The translations under genes were made by a program, and so were the position numbers. A DNA stretch of 64,000 nt from a bacterium (GTDB lineage: Bacteria; SZUA-182; DTGQ01): contig JBFLZW010000018.1 of the NCBI GenBank assembly GCA_040755755.1, positions 1-64,000 on the forward strand, given 5' to 3'. The notes below the pieces were generated by a model. The model did no database searches, had not been told where the DNA came from, and saw nothing but the letters and a program-made list of their open reading frames with translations. Shown here piece by piece: positions 39,960 through 49,706 of this stretch; within the stretch, counting starts at the first letter, position 1, and the number at the start of each line of letters is the position of its first letter.

Positions 39960-41000
39960 TCAGGACAGGCTGCGTTCCGGAATCATGCTCTCCCATTCAG
40001 CCACAGAGGCAACTGTGACCGCCTTGCGCAGCAGATCCTCCAGAGCGGCCTGATCGCTGATACTGGCCAGCCTCTCTCTGACCGAGGATGGAATGAGGCC
40101 AAAACGAGTCTCCAGAACATTCACGATCGCCTCCCTGGCATTTTTTATTTCCCCCTGCTGCATGCCCTGCTGAATCCCCTGCTGCATGCCCTGCTGCATG
40201 CCCTGCTGGATCAGTTGTTCGGCTAGGGTCATGATTAAGTCCTCCTTATCTTTGCCTAAACCTGTTTCGACTATTTCCTTGATTTCATCTACACTTACAA
40301 CGTCTGAGACACTGATGATATAGCGGAAAATGGTGGTCAGAGTATCCCTCAGTTCCTGGCTGGACAGGAAGGGATCATTGAGCAGCTCAGGCAATAGTTC
40401 CCTCAGATACCTGCCCAGCTCAGGGTCATGGATATACTTGAGCAGAATGAGGAAAAGTCTCATAACGGCTCTGCCCTTGATCTGATCAGCACCAAAGGCT
40501 GACAGATCACACAGAAGATAGGAAAAATCCGGGATAAAGGCCATCAGCCCCGGTCTGGAATTCATGAAGAGATCAGCGAACTGAACACTTACCCTCCATT
40601 TTTTCTTCCCATGATACAGCACCAGGGGGATAATCACCGGCAACCCTCTGGCTGTCTCGTTTTGCTTTAGATAGAGTTCCCAAATCCTCACCTGATACCG
40701 TAACAAATGAAAAGCGATCCACTCCTCTGGCGCACTCTTGTGCTCGAAGAGCACATACACATACCCTCCCTGCCCTTCCTGATTGCCTGATAAGTTGATC
40801 TGATAGAGCAGGTCTGAAAAGTACTCACCCAACTCAGCCTCGATGAAGGAATCCTTGCAGATCTCCAGACTGTCCAGATCAAGAATATCCCTGATGGGGG
40901 CTGGCAGGTAGTGGAAGAAAAAATCCCTGGCATTCTCCTTCCTGCTCAGTATCTCCTTGGTCAGACAATCATGTGGATGATTTAAGGTCTCATTATTCAT
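39960..41000 (-). CDS. Rpn-family recombination-promoting nuclease
   Basis: A 346-residue Rpn/YhgA-like protein (PD-(D/E)XK nuclease related to transposases). The N-terminal domain has HDCLTKEILSRKENARDFF, ELGEYFSDLLYQI, YVYVLFEHKSAPEEW and IPLVLYHGKKKW, which cover the nuclease core. A helical middle is followed by tandem GMQQ repeats and a helical tail. ATG 41000 is taken over 41063 because of an AAGG-containing leader. Rpn proteins act in DNA cleavage and phage defence, and in some the C-terminal part is made separately from an internal start as an inhibitor. The repeat block lies where such a start would be expected. It converges on the kinase relic. Confidence 0.88.
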   Translation of the reverse strand: MNNETLNHPHDCLTKEILSRKENARDFFFHYLPAPIRDILDLDSLEICKDSFIEAELGEYFSDLLYQINLSGNQEGQGGYVYVLFEHKSAPEEWIAFHLLRYQVRIWELYLKQNETARGLPVIIPLVLYHGKKKWRVSVQFADLFMNSRPGLMAFIPDFSYLLCDLSAFGADQIKGRAVMRLFLILLKYIHDPELGRYLRELLPELLNDPFLSSQELRDTLTTIFRYIISVSDVVSVDEIKEIVETGLGKDKEDLIMTLAEQLIQQGMQQGMQQGIQQGMQQGEIKNAREAIVNVLETRFGLIPSSVRERLASISDQAALEDLLRKAVTVASVAEWESMIPERSLS

Positions 41001-41210
41001 GCTGCCTTTTTCTTCCTTGCTCGTACTGCTTTCATCATAGATGATCCTGTAAGGAATTGTCAAGAATGAGTATGCCTGCCACGTCTGCCATCTCTTGCTA
41101 TATCTCTGGGTATTTATCAGGAAAAAGTGCTCGGGTACGCTAAAGTGTACTATCCAACATTCCGATGAATGTAATAAGTACCATTATGAAACACGGAGGA
41201 AAACCGAGCA

Positions 41211-42773
41211 ATGGTTGAAAGGCTGAAACTTGGAACGAAACTGTACCTGGCCTTTGGAGTCGTCCTCTCCCTGATGATGGCCGGAGGACTTTACACCATG
41301 GTCAATCTGCACTCCATAGCGGCTAGGTACCGACTGGCCATTCAGGGAAATCTGGAAGTAGCGCTGGATGCATTTGCCCTGCGGTCATGGACAGCATCCC
41401 AGATCATGGCAGCCAGCCAGGCTGTTATCCGGTATCAGAGCCAGGGCGATTTCGGCCAGGCAGTAAAGGAATTTGAAGAGGCCAAAGCCCGTGCAGGCGA
41501 CTATCGGCTACTGCTCAATGAAGCTGAGGAAAAGGGGTACCTGGATGAAGAGCATAAAGAAGCACTCGACCGCTACGATCGTGAGCAAATACAGTTTCTT
41601 GATTCCTGGCAGAAGGCCAGAGGCATCCTTCTGAGGGGAGGGTCAATGGCTGATGTGGATGCCGTCATGCGCGGCCAGGGCGATAGGGCCATAGCCGCAG
41701 CGACAGAGCTTGCCGGGAGCCTGCGGGACAAAGCCCTTGGGATAGCTGGCCAGGCTGATACTGATACTTCAAACAGTACCATCATAATTCTCCTGACCCT
41801 CGGCATCTGCCTTGTATTGGGGATCGGCGCAGCCATCTCGATCACCTCAATCACCAGCCGGCAGCTCAGGGCTGTCATTGGTGACCTCGGTGACATCTGT
41901 GAGCAGATGTCTGCTTCTTCGAAGCGGATATCATCAGCCAGTCAAAAACTGGCCAAAGGGGCCACGGAGCAGGCCGCCTCCCTGGCAGAGACATCCTCAT
42001 CCCTGGCAGAAATCTCCTCCATGACCAGCCATAATTCGGGCAATGCCGGTGAGGCCAACAGTATGATGTCCGAGTCAGCCAAAGCTCTTGAGCAGGTTGA
42101 AAAGACTATGCTCTCCCTGACCTCAGCCATCCAGGATATTTCTCTGGCCAGCTATCAGACAGCCAGAATCATTAAAACCATCGATGAGGTCGCCTTCCAG
42201 ACCAACCTCCTGGCCTTGAATGCTGCTGTCGAGGCAGCACGGGCAGGTGAGGCCGGGGCGGGATTTGCCGTAGTTGCCCAGGAAGTCAGGAGTCTGGCCA
42301 TGAATGCCGGAGACGCAGCCAGGAATACAACCACGCTGATCAAGGATACCGTTCAGAAAGTCGTTTCCGGTTCAGAGCTGGTGAGTAAGACCAATAAGGC
42401 GTTTCAGGACATGGCCGCTTCCAGCAGGAAGGTGAGGGACCTTGTGGCCAAAATCGCGGCAGCCTCTCAGGAACAGGCTCTTGGGATCGGGCAGATCACC
42501 AGGGCAGTAGCTGAGCTGAATACACTCATGCAGACCAGTTCCTCCTCTGCCGAAGAAACCGCCTCAGCCAGTGAAGTGCTGAATGCTCAGGCCGAACGCA
42601 TGAGAGAGATTGCTTATCAACTGATAACTATTGTCGGCGGATCTGCATCTGACGGTATGCTGCCGATCGACCGGAGACTGACCGGACTGAGCCCCTATGC
42701 TGGAATCCAGGGAATCAGGAGCAAGCATATTCAACATGAGAGAATGAGAAATAATCCCCATATCCTGAACTAA
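41211..42773 (+). CDS. Methyl-accepting chemotaxis protein
   Basis: A 520-residue receptor. TM1 lies at about 12-30 ([20 protein letters not shown]), a four-helix-bundle periplasmic domain at about 35-190, and TM2 at about 193-215 ([19 protein letters not shown]). No clear HAMP follows; the protein proceeds directly into a signalling domain with the tip [29 protein letters not shown] lies 14 bases before the ATG. It is isolated from the main chemotaxis operon. The C-terminal tail lacks a CheR-tether pentapeptide. Confidence 0.92.
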   Translation: MVERLKLGTKLYLAFGVVLSLMMAGGLYTMVNLHSIAARYRLAIQGNLEVALDAFALRSWTASQIMAASQAVIRYQSQGDFGQAVKEFEEAKARAGDYRLLLNEAEEKGYLDEEHKEALDRYDREQIQFLDSWQKARGILLRGGSMADVDAVMRGQGDRAIAAATELAGSLRDKALGIAGQADTDTSNSTIIILLTLGICLVLGIGAAISITSITSRQLRAVIGDLGDICEQMSASSKRISSASQKLAKGATEQAASLAETSSSLAEISSMTSHNSGNAGEANSMMSESAKALEQVEKTMLSLTSAIQDISLASYQTARIIKTIDEVAFQTNLLALNAAVEAARAGEAGAGFAVVAQEVRSLAMNAGDAARNTTTLIKDTVQKVVSGSELVSKTNKAFQDMAASSRKVRDLVAKIAAASQEQALGIGQITRAVAELNTLMQTSSSSAEETASASEVLNAQAERMREIAYQLITIVGGSASDGMLPIDRRLTGLSPYAGIQGIRSKHIQHERMRNNPHILN

Positions 42774-42789
42774 TCAGGTTTAGTAAAGA

Positions 42790-42840
42790 CAGTGGCCAGT
42801 GATCAGTGGTCAGTGAAAAACTGAAAACTGATAACTTCTT
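42790..42840. repeat. TGGCCAC array with conserved leader, before the surface protein
   Basis: CAGTGGCCAGTGATCAGTGG, AAAAACTGAAAACTGATAAC and TTCTT, then the ribosome site AAGGAG of the next gene. It matches the minus-strand sequence upstream of cheA (9120-9174). Confidence 0.75.
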
Positions 42841-42859
42841 TTCCCAAGGAGAGCCCGCT

Positions 42860-45800
42860 GTGAGAATAGTACGCAGAGAGACAATATCCTGGAAGTCCAC
42901 TATATCCCTGTTCGTCTCCCTCATCTCTTTGTGCATCCTGGTTCTTGCCCCATTTTTTCACCTCAGGGCAGGCATCTGCCAGGAGGCATCTTCCGACTCC
43001 TTTTTTTCCCAGGATATCGATGGCGACGGAATCGAAGATATCAATGACAACTGCATGTTCTCCTTTAACCCGGATCAGTTGGATAAAGACAGCGACAGCA
43101 CCGGAGATGCCTGTGATGAGTCACCCTGCGGAGTCGATCCTGGCAGCACGATTCCTTCGATCATACCGGAAGTCGAAACCTGTGACCTGCCCGGAGGAGA
43201 AGCCGTTATCGCTATCAGGGCCAGCCGGGAGGTGGATATTTCCTCCTGGACCATGATCCTGTACTATGACCGTCCGGATATCATCTCCTTTCAGGGATTA
43301 TCCAAAGGAGAGCTCACCGGCGGCGAGGCGTATTCCCTTGGAGCGGACAGTTATGCCGTTGGTGATCTTGGCAAAGTGGTCATAACCGGCCAGGCACCGC
43401 TTCTGACTGTCGGCCAGGGGATTATCTGTTATGTCCGGTTCGCTGTTCTGGCTGAATCCCCGGATGGGGCGCTCATTCACCTTGCCTTTGCCGATGGCGA
43501 TAATACCCTGCGCTGTGCCTCCAGCCTGGATGCTGTCGTGATTCCCAGGGAGCCGGCCCCTGATTCCGACAGGGACGGGGTTGCGGATGAAACTGACAAT
43601 TGCCCGGCCATGGCGAATCCGGATCAGGCAGACCATGACGGAGACGGTGTGGGAGATCAGTGCGACAACTGCCCCAATCTGCCCAATCCAGACCAGCTCG
43701 ATCAGGATGGGGACGGCATTGGAGACTCCTGCGATAACTGTATCCTGACTTTCAACCCCGATCAGGGGGATACCGATGGCGATGGTTTTGGAAATCCCTG
43801 TGATAACTGTCCGGCACTGGCGAATCCGGCTCAGGGGGATACTGATGCGGATGGAGTGGGTGATTTCTGCGACAATTGCCCGGTGGAACCCAATCGGGAC
43901 CAGGCCGATGGGAACGGGAACGGCATCGGCGATGCCTGTGAGGAGTGCCCTGATGCCGATTACGACTCGGTCTGCGACCTGGGGGACAACTGCCCGGCGG
44001 TCTCCAATCCTGACCAGATGGACTGGGACAGGGATGGCAGGGGAGATGTCTGCGATACCCCCCCTGCCCTGCTCTGCCCTGACAATCTCACGGTTGAGGC
44101 CGAGCAACCGGAGGGAGTAGCAGTTAGTCAGGGCGATATAGCCCGTTTCCTTCTCTCCGTCGAGGTTTTTGGCCAGGAAGGAACCAGGCTGACTCACGAT
44201 GCCCCCGACCTGTTCGGGATCGGGACCACGACCGTAACCTTTACCGCCACCGATCCCAGCGGCGGCATGGCAACCTGCCAGGCTCAGGTTATGGTGCAGG
44301 ATACCGAGCCGCCCCGAATAACCTGTCCGGGCGATATTACCGTCGAGGCCCTGTCGCCTCAAGGGGCTCTGGCCACGGACCCGGATATCCAGGTTTTTTT
44401 GCATGGGGCATCTGCTGTCGATGCCACCGGCGAACCACAGGTGGAAGCTGCTTCATCGGCCCAGGTTTTTCCTCTGGGAACAACCCCGGTAACTTTTATC
44501 GCCAGGGATGATTACGGCCATGAATCATCCTGCGAGGCGCAGGTGATTGTGCAGGACACCACCCCGCCTGTCCTCAGACTGCCGGAGGATATTACCGTAA
44601 ATCAGGAACAGCCCGATGGCACTCCGGCTTCCAGCGCTCCGATTGCCGCCTTTCTGTCCGGGGCCTCGGCCATTGATCTTGCTGATCCTGCGGTCTCGAT
44701 CAGCGTTATATCTGCGGTACCGCAGGTTTTTCCCCTGGGAAAGACGGCAGTTACCTTCAAGGCCATTGACCGCTCCGGCAATGCTGCCGAAGGCTGGGCC
44801 ATAGTCAAGGTGGTTCCGGCTGTCCTGACCCTGACCATCACTGCCGATACCACCCTGTCGGCTGACAACCGGCTCTATGATCGTCACAATCTGATTGTTG
44901 ACGGCTGCTCCCTGATTATCCAGGGAGAACATGAGCTTGCCGGTCTGACTCTTCGCCGTGGAGCCAGGGTTTCCCACCAGCCCGCAGATTCTGCAGGGCT
45001 CAATCTCTGGATCAGCGAGCTGCTCGACATCGATTCGACAAGCCGGATTGCTGCCGACGGCCTGGGCCTTCCCGGAGCAAAGGCCGCAGGCAACGAGAAT
45101 AACTCGTACGGTCAGGCCATTGACCCCAATACCCTGGCTGTCAAGCAAGAGGGCAATGCTCCCCGCATTGGAGGAAGCTATGGCGGACTCGGAGGCAGGG
45201 GAACTCTCCTTCAGCCATTTACGGGCGGGTACGGGAATTTTATCAATCCCACCCTGCCGGGGAGCGGCGGAGGTGGTGACGGTGAGCGGGGAGGAGGCGG
45301 CGGCGGCGGGATTATCCGCATCCTGGCCCGGCGGATTCAGCTCGACGGACGGATCTCGGCCAATGGCGAGCCAGCCCGTCCGGAGGGCGGTGCCGGGAGC
45401 GGCGGATCGATTTACCTCGAGGCGGACTCCCTGGCTGGCTCCGGGACCGTCGAGGCCAATGGCGGCAGCAACCAGGTGGATGGGATCTCCGGCTGCGGCG
45501 GAGGGGGAAGAATAGCCCTGCATGTATCGAACCTCTCCCTGCCTGATCAGGCATATCGAGCCTGCGGAGGAAAGTGCCAGGAAAATTCAGGACTGAATGG
45601 CTCTGCCGGAACCATATATCTTGAAACCGGGCAGGCAGAGCAAAACACCAATAGTGCGGCCAGAAGCCGCACCAATAAGCGATTCCTCGATGAGCGGCCA
45701 GCCTCCGGCATCCTGATCGTGGATAATCGATCGATTATCAGTCCGAATACCACGCCGGTTCTCGCTCCCACGGGGCGGACCGGGAGCATTGCTCTTTTCA

Positions 45801-48800
45801 GGATCATAGTTCAAAACGGCGGTTCCCTGGAAATCCCGGCAGGGATCCAGATGACAGTGGATGAGGAAATCAGCGTGCAGGAGAATTCCGGACTGTCAGT
45901 CCAGAAAGGAAGCACTCTCTCGGCCACCCGGGTCAGGGTGGAAGGTCGATCCTGCCTTCTGGTCCAGGACGGAAGCGACGTGGCAATCGACACCATGTCA
46001 GTCAGCCGGGATTCATCCTTAAGCCCGCAAAGCCTGAAAAACATCAGACTGCCTTCCCTCTTGCCTGAGTTCACCCTCCAGCCCGCCTCCGGCGAGGCTC
46101 CCCTGACGGTGCAGTTTATTGACCGCAGTCTCGGCTATATCACAAGCTGGCAGTGGGAATTCGGGGATGGAGAATCGAGCAGCCGGCAAAATCCAGTTCA
46201 CACCTATACCAGCGCCGGTAGTTTTACCGTGACCCTGACGGTCAGCGGACCTGAAGAGACAAAATCCCTGGCCCGGCCTGATGCGGTTGTAACTACGGTC
46301 CATCCTTCCCCAGCCTCTACTGTCTGGTCCGGAGAGATCACCATCGATCATGATATACTCATCCCTGAAGATGAATCTCTGGTTATTCAGCCGGGGAGCG
46401 TGGTCCGCTGCCTCGGCAACTTCGGCCTGACCGTCCGCGGTCCCCTGTGCTCAATCGGCAGGCCAGACAGCCCGATCCTGTTCACCTCTTCTGAAAATAC
46501 CTGGAAGGGATTGACCATCACCTCTTCGGAAACCTCCATCCAGCACTGCCGGTTCGAAAAGGTACGGGCAGATGGTCGGTCCGCTCTGACCGTGAAAAAT
46601 GCCGCCCCGTTTGTGGCCGATAATCTTTTCCGGCACAACAGCATCGGCCTGGCACTCGAAAACAGCGGCGGCAGGTACGTACACAATACCCTGGTGGAAA
46701 ACAGCCTGGCCGCCATCTGGCTCGATAACTCAATATCCTCCGGCCCGCTGACCATTCGCCGGAACCTGATAGCTCAGAACGGCACCGGCATTCTCATTGT
46801 GCACACTGACCAGAATATCAGCCTGACTGAAAATAACTTCCAGGCCCAGGCAGACTACCACCTGCAAAACCTCTCGGCCACGAATATATCGGTACCGGAC
46901 AACTGGTGGAGTCAGCGGCCTTTGACCTCGACCCGGGCCGCTTCGGACCAGGTTGCCGGGATCGCCGGTCTGATCTATGATTACCAGGAGAATGCCCAAT
47001 GCGGACAGGTAATATATCAACCCTTCCTTCAGACACCGCACCTGGCCGCACCGATACCGTATGTTTCCGGCATTCTCTTTCTGCCTGCCGAATCAGGCGC
47101 TGCCCTGAGCTGGGAACCTCTGGCAGCGTCGGATATTCAAGGCTACCGCCTCTATATCCAGGCCAGTGGGACCGGCGATGATCCGGATTTTCGTCTGCTT
47201 CAGGAAGTCAAGGGGAAGACCTCGGCTACCCTCCCCGGATTTTTCCCTGATCGCCGATATGCCGTAACTGCCTATGACCGGGAGGGAAACGAAAGCCGCT
47301 GCGCCATACTGCCCCCAATCCCGACCGGCTTTTCGGTGCTGTCCGCCGGTGAGGGCATCCGGATCCTGTTTGATCAAGATCGGGAATCCGATCTTATCGG
47401 CTACTGGCTCTCCTATGGCACCGTGAAAGACAGGATTGGATCAAACCTGAATCCTCTGACCAGCCGGAAAGTTTTCATAACGAGCGGGGAGATGTCCTCC
47501 TTCACGCTGGCCAATGATATTACCTGGTATCTTTCCCTCGCTGCCTGTGACCGGCTGGCAAACACGAGCTTTCCTACGGCAGCCCTGAGCTTTATCCATA
47601 CGCCGTCGCAGGTCAGCTTTCAAAAAACCCTGGACGGCGGGACTGATCCCGGCCACTACCGGATGATTTCCATTCCGGTGCAGACTTCGAGCAACCAGAT
47701 CACTCAACTGCTTGCCCCGATTCTGGGGGAATATAATCCCCATACCTGGAGGCTGTTCCGCTATGATCCTGACCGGAGGACATACCGGGAATTTCCGGAC
47801 GTTTCCACCCTCTTCCCCGGTGAATCGGTCTGGATCATCAGCCGGGAAACGAAAACTATCAATTTTTCCGGCCAGACTGCCCCGACCACCGAAAATTTCC
47901 GGATTCCGTTGAAGCCAGGCTGGAACCAGATCGGGAACCCATTTCACTTTCCCGTCAGTTGGGAGGATATCTACCGGCTGAATGACAAAACCGTCCGAAA
48001 CAGGCTCTACCAGTATCAGGCCCAGCCATCTTCTCCCTATGTCCTGGCCGATGTTCTGGTTGCAGGAGAAGGCTATTGGGTCAAGAATATTCTGAATCAT
48101 GAAGCGGACCTGCTCATCCCTCCAATCTCACAGAAGCTGCCCGCAGCCAGGCTCAAAAGTGCGGAGGCCGTGCTTGGGTTGTCGGAGACCGATCTGCACG
48201 ACCTTCCACCCCCTCCGCCGCAGGGATTCAGCCAGCATGACCGCAGGGGGACGGAACATAAGGCAGCATGCTTTCTGGAGTTCTGCAAGGCGGGATTTGG
48301 CAGCCGATTCTCTGTCTTGCTCTATTCCTGGATCATTCCTGTCCTTGGGAGCTATCTCAGCCTTGCCTTACTCCTGGCGCTGTATTGCCTCGGCCTGTTG
48401 CTCATTTTCGGCCCGCTGCTTTTCCTGGTCAGGCGGATCCATCTATTCCATCCCCCTCATCCTGCATTGAAACCTCCGGTGGAACTCCTGGCCCGGATAC
48501 CGTTCCGCCCCGGTCTCATGCTTTTCCTCTGCTTTCTCCTGGCTTTCTTCGCCCTTCCCCTGTGGGCGGGCCAGGGTGATAATGCCCTGCAGCAGGGAAT
48601 TCAAAAATTCCGGGACCAGCAGTACCAGGAAGCGGCTGCGCTGTTTCGGGAGGCCATTCAAGCCGACCCATCCGGACCGAAAAACCACCTTTACCTGGGG
48701 CTGACGTATTATCAGCAGGACATGCTGGACGAGGCCCAGGAAGAGATCAACAAGGCCCTGGCATTAGGCCCTGGTTCAGAATACGCCGAGTTGGCCAGAA

Positions 48801-49681
48801 AGTATCAGGAGATGATCAGGCAGAAGAAAAAAAAGCTCCTGCTCTCGCTTTCGGCTTCTCTCCAGTATGACGATAATGTCATTTTGACCCCCTACTCGTC
48901 CGAGGCAGAGCCGATTGACAGAGCGGACTGGAAAAACACCCTGGTTCTCACCAGCCGCATTCGCCCTTTTTTCAGCAGGCGCATCACCCCTCTCCTGGTT
49001 GGGTACGATTTTTATCAGGGCCTGAACCATGAGTTTCACGACTACAATATCCAGGGTCATATCGGTACCATCGCCTTCGGATACCGGAAAGCCCCCTGGC
49101 GGATGGAGTTCAAGTCTGCCCTCAACTACTTTTTCCTGGATAAAAGCGATTACCTGAGAGGGCAGGATACGAATTTACTCGTTGCCCTGGAGCGGAGCAG
49201 GAGCAGGCAGTACGAGATTTCAGGCAGTTATCAGGAGAAAATCTTTTTCAGCCAGGCAATCAAGGATGCTACCAGATATCAGCTCGGAATTCAGAAGGTT
49301 TGCCTGTCCAGGGATCGTAAGAAGCAATTCAGGCCGGGTTACAGCTATGGCCGGGAGACCGCAAACCCTGATTATCTCTCCTATCAGGAGCACGAGCTGT
49401 CGGCCAACTACCGCACCCCCTTCCTGTACCAGACTCAACTGAGTCTCAAGGGCAGTTATGTTATCAGAGATTATCTCCATCCCGACCCCTCCTGTGACTG
49501 GCGGGAAAGGAAGGATAACAAGAGGACGGTCAGCGGCACGGTAGTGAAAAAGCTTGGCGGGGAATATAACCTCTCCCTGCAATACAGCAGGACTGTCAAC
49601 CACTCCAATCTCAACCATGAGGGACTGGATAAACGGTACCGGCGAAATCTGTATACCGTCGGTATTTCCAGGCAGTTTTGA
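42860..49681 (+). CDS. Giant surface protein fused to TPR and outer-membrane beta-barrel
   Basis: A 2,273-residue protein. GTG at 42860 is chosen (AAGGAG 8 bases upstream; signal peptide STISLFVSLISLCILVLAPF follows); the frame's earlier GTG lies in a repeat. Order by position: a thrombospondin type-3 repeat (43010-43130), a cohesin-like beta domain (43190-43540), more type-3 repeats (43560-44070, DxDxDGxxDxxDNCP), three HYR domains (44080-44820), a Gly-rich segment (45160-45520), PKD (46070-46260, FGDGESSSRQNPVHTY), parallel beta-helix (46330-47000), Fn3-like (47080-47600), and a GWNQIGNP domain. Then come membrane helices (48310-48450), a second signal-like segment (MLFLCFLLAFFALPLWAG), TPRs (48580-48830) and a beta-barrel ending in aromatic F (48840-49681). 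The last part alone resembles TPR/barrel export proteins. It is probably a calcium-binding adhesin with its own export barrel, or a natural fusion of two genes. Confidence 0.85.
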   Translation: MRIVRRETISWKSTISLFVSLISLCILVLAPFFHLRAGICQEASSDSFFSQDIDGDGIEDINDNCMFSFNPDQLDKDSDSTGDACDESPCGVDPGSTIPSIIPEVETCDLPGGEAVIAIRASREVDISSWTMILYYDRPDIISFQGLSKGELTGGEAYSLGADSYAVGDLGKVVITGQAPLLTVGQGIICYVRFAVLAESPDGALIHLAFADGDNTLRCASSLDAVVIPREPAPDSDRDGVADETDNCPAMANPDQADHDGDGVGDQCDNCPNLPNPDQLDQDGDGIGDSCDNCILTFNPDQGDTDGDGFGNPCDNCPALANPAQGDTDADGVGDFCDNCPVEPNRDQADGNGNGIGDACEECPDADYDSVCDLGDNCPAVSNPDQMDWDRDGRGDVCDTPPALLCPDNLTVEAEQPEGVAVSQGDIARFLLSVEVFGQEGTRLTHDAPDLFGIGTTTVTFTATDPSGGMATCQAQVMVQDTEPPRITCPGDITVEALSPQGALATDPDIQVFLHGASAVDATGEPQVEAASSAQVFPLGTTPVTFIARDDYGHESSCEAQVIVQDTTPPVLRLPEDITVNQEQPDGTPASSAPIAAFLSGASAIDLADPAVSISVISAVPQVFPLGKTAVTFKAIDRSGNAAEGWAIVKVVPAVLTLTITADTTLSADNRLYDRHNLIVDGCSLIIQGEHELAGLTLRRGARVSHQPADSAGLNLWISELLDIDSTSRIAADGLGLPGAKAAGNENNSYGQAIDPNTLAVKQEGNAPRIGGSYGGLGGRGTLLQPFTGGYGNFINPTLPGSGGGGDGERGGGGGGGIIRILARRIQLDGRISANGEPARPEGGAGSGGSIYLEADSLAGSGTVEANGGSNQVDGISGCGGGGRIALHVSNLSLPDQAYRACGGKCQENSGLNGSAGTIYLETGQAEQNTNSAARSRTNKRFLDERPASGILIVDNRSIISPNTTPVLAPTGRTGSIALFRIIVQNGGSLEIPAGIQMTVDEEISVQENSGLSVQKGSTLSATRVRVEGRSCLLVQDGSDVAIDTMSVSRDSSLSPQSLKNIRLPSLLPEFTLQPASGEAPLTVQFIDRSLGYITSWQWEFGDGESSSRQNPVHTYTSAGSFTVTLTVSGPEETKSLARPDAVVTTVHPSPASTVWSGEITIDHDILIPEDESLVIQPGSVVRCLGNFGLTVRGPLCSIGRPDSPILFTSSENTWKGLTITSSETSIQHCRFEKVRADGRSALTVKNAAPFVADNLFRHNSIGLALENSGGRYVHNTLVENSLAAIWLDNSISSGPLTIRRNLIAQNGTGILIVHTDQNISLTENNFQAQADYHLQNLSATNISVPDNWWSQRPLTSTRAASDQVAGIAGLIYDYQENAQCGQVIYQPFLQTPHLAAPIPYVSGILFLPAESGAALSWEPLAASDIQGYRLYIQASGTGDDPDFRLLQEVKGKTSATLPGFFPDRRYAVTAYDREGNESRCAILPPIPTGFSVLSAGEGIRILFDQDRESDLIGYWLSYGTVKDRIGSNLNPLTSRKVFITSGEMSSFTLANDITWYLSLAACDRLANTSFPTAALSFIHTPSQVSFQKTLDGGTDPGHYRMISIPVQTSSNQITQLLAPILGEYNPHTWRLFRYDPDRRTYREFPDVSTLFPGESVWIISRETKTINFSGQTAPTTENFRIPLKPGWNQIGNPFHFPVSWEDIYRLNDKTVRNRLYQYQAQPSSPYVLADVLVAGEGYWVKNILNHEADLLIPPISQKLPAARLKSAEAVLGLSETDLHDLPPPPPQGFSQHDRRGTEHKAACFLEFCKAGFGSRFSVLLYSWIIPVLGSYLSLALLLALYCLGLLLIFGPLLFLVRRIHLFHPPHPALKPPVELLARIPFRPGLMLFLCFLLAFFALPLWAGQGDNALQQGIQKFRDQQYQEAAALFREAIQADPSGPKNHLYLGLTYYQQDMLDEAQEEINKALALGPGSEYAELARKYQEMIRQKKKKLLLSLSASLQYDDNVILTPYSSEAEPIDRADWKNTLVLTSRIRPFFSRRITPLLVGYDFYQGLNHEFHDYNIQGHIGTIAFGYRKAPWRMEFKSALNYFFLDKSDYLRGQDTNLLVALERSRSRQYEISGSYQEKIFFSQAIKDATRYQLGIQKVCLSRDRKKQFRPGYSYGRETANPDYLSYQEHELSANYRTPFLYQTQLSLKGSYVIRDYLHPDPSCDWRERKDNKRTVSGTVVKKLGGEYNLSLQYSRTVNHSNLNHEGLDKRYRRNLYTVGISRQF

Positions 49682-49706
49682 AAATTTTCGAAGGAGATCT
49701 TCGGCT

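Noticed and set aside
43298-44404. Long antisense open frame inside the surface protein gene
   Set aside because: It is a shadow of the GC-rich type-3 repeats; it lacks a ribosome site and recognisable domains. The same applies to long opposite-strand frames inside ligA/polX and the MCP at 3769.
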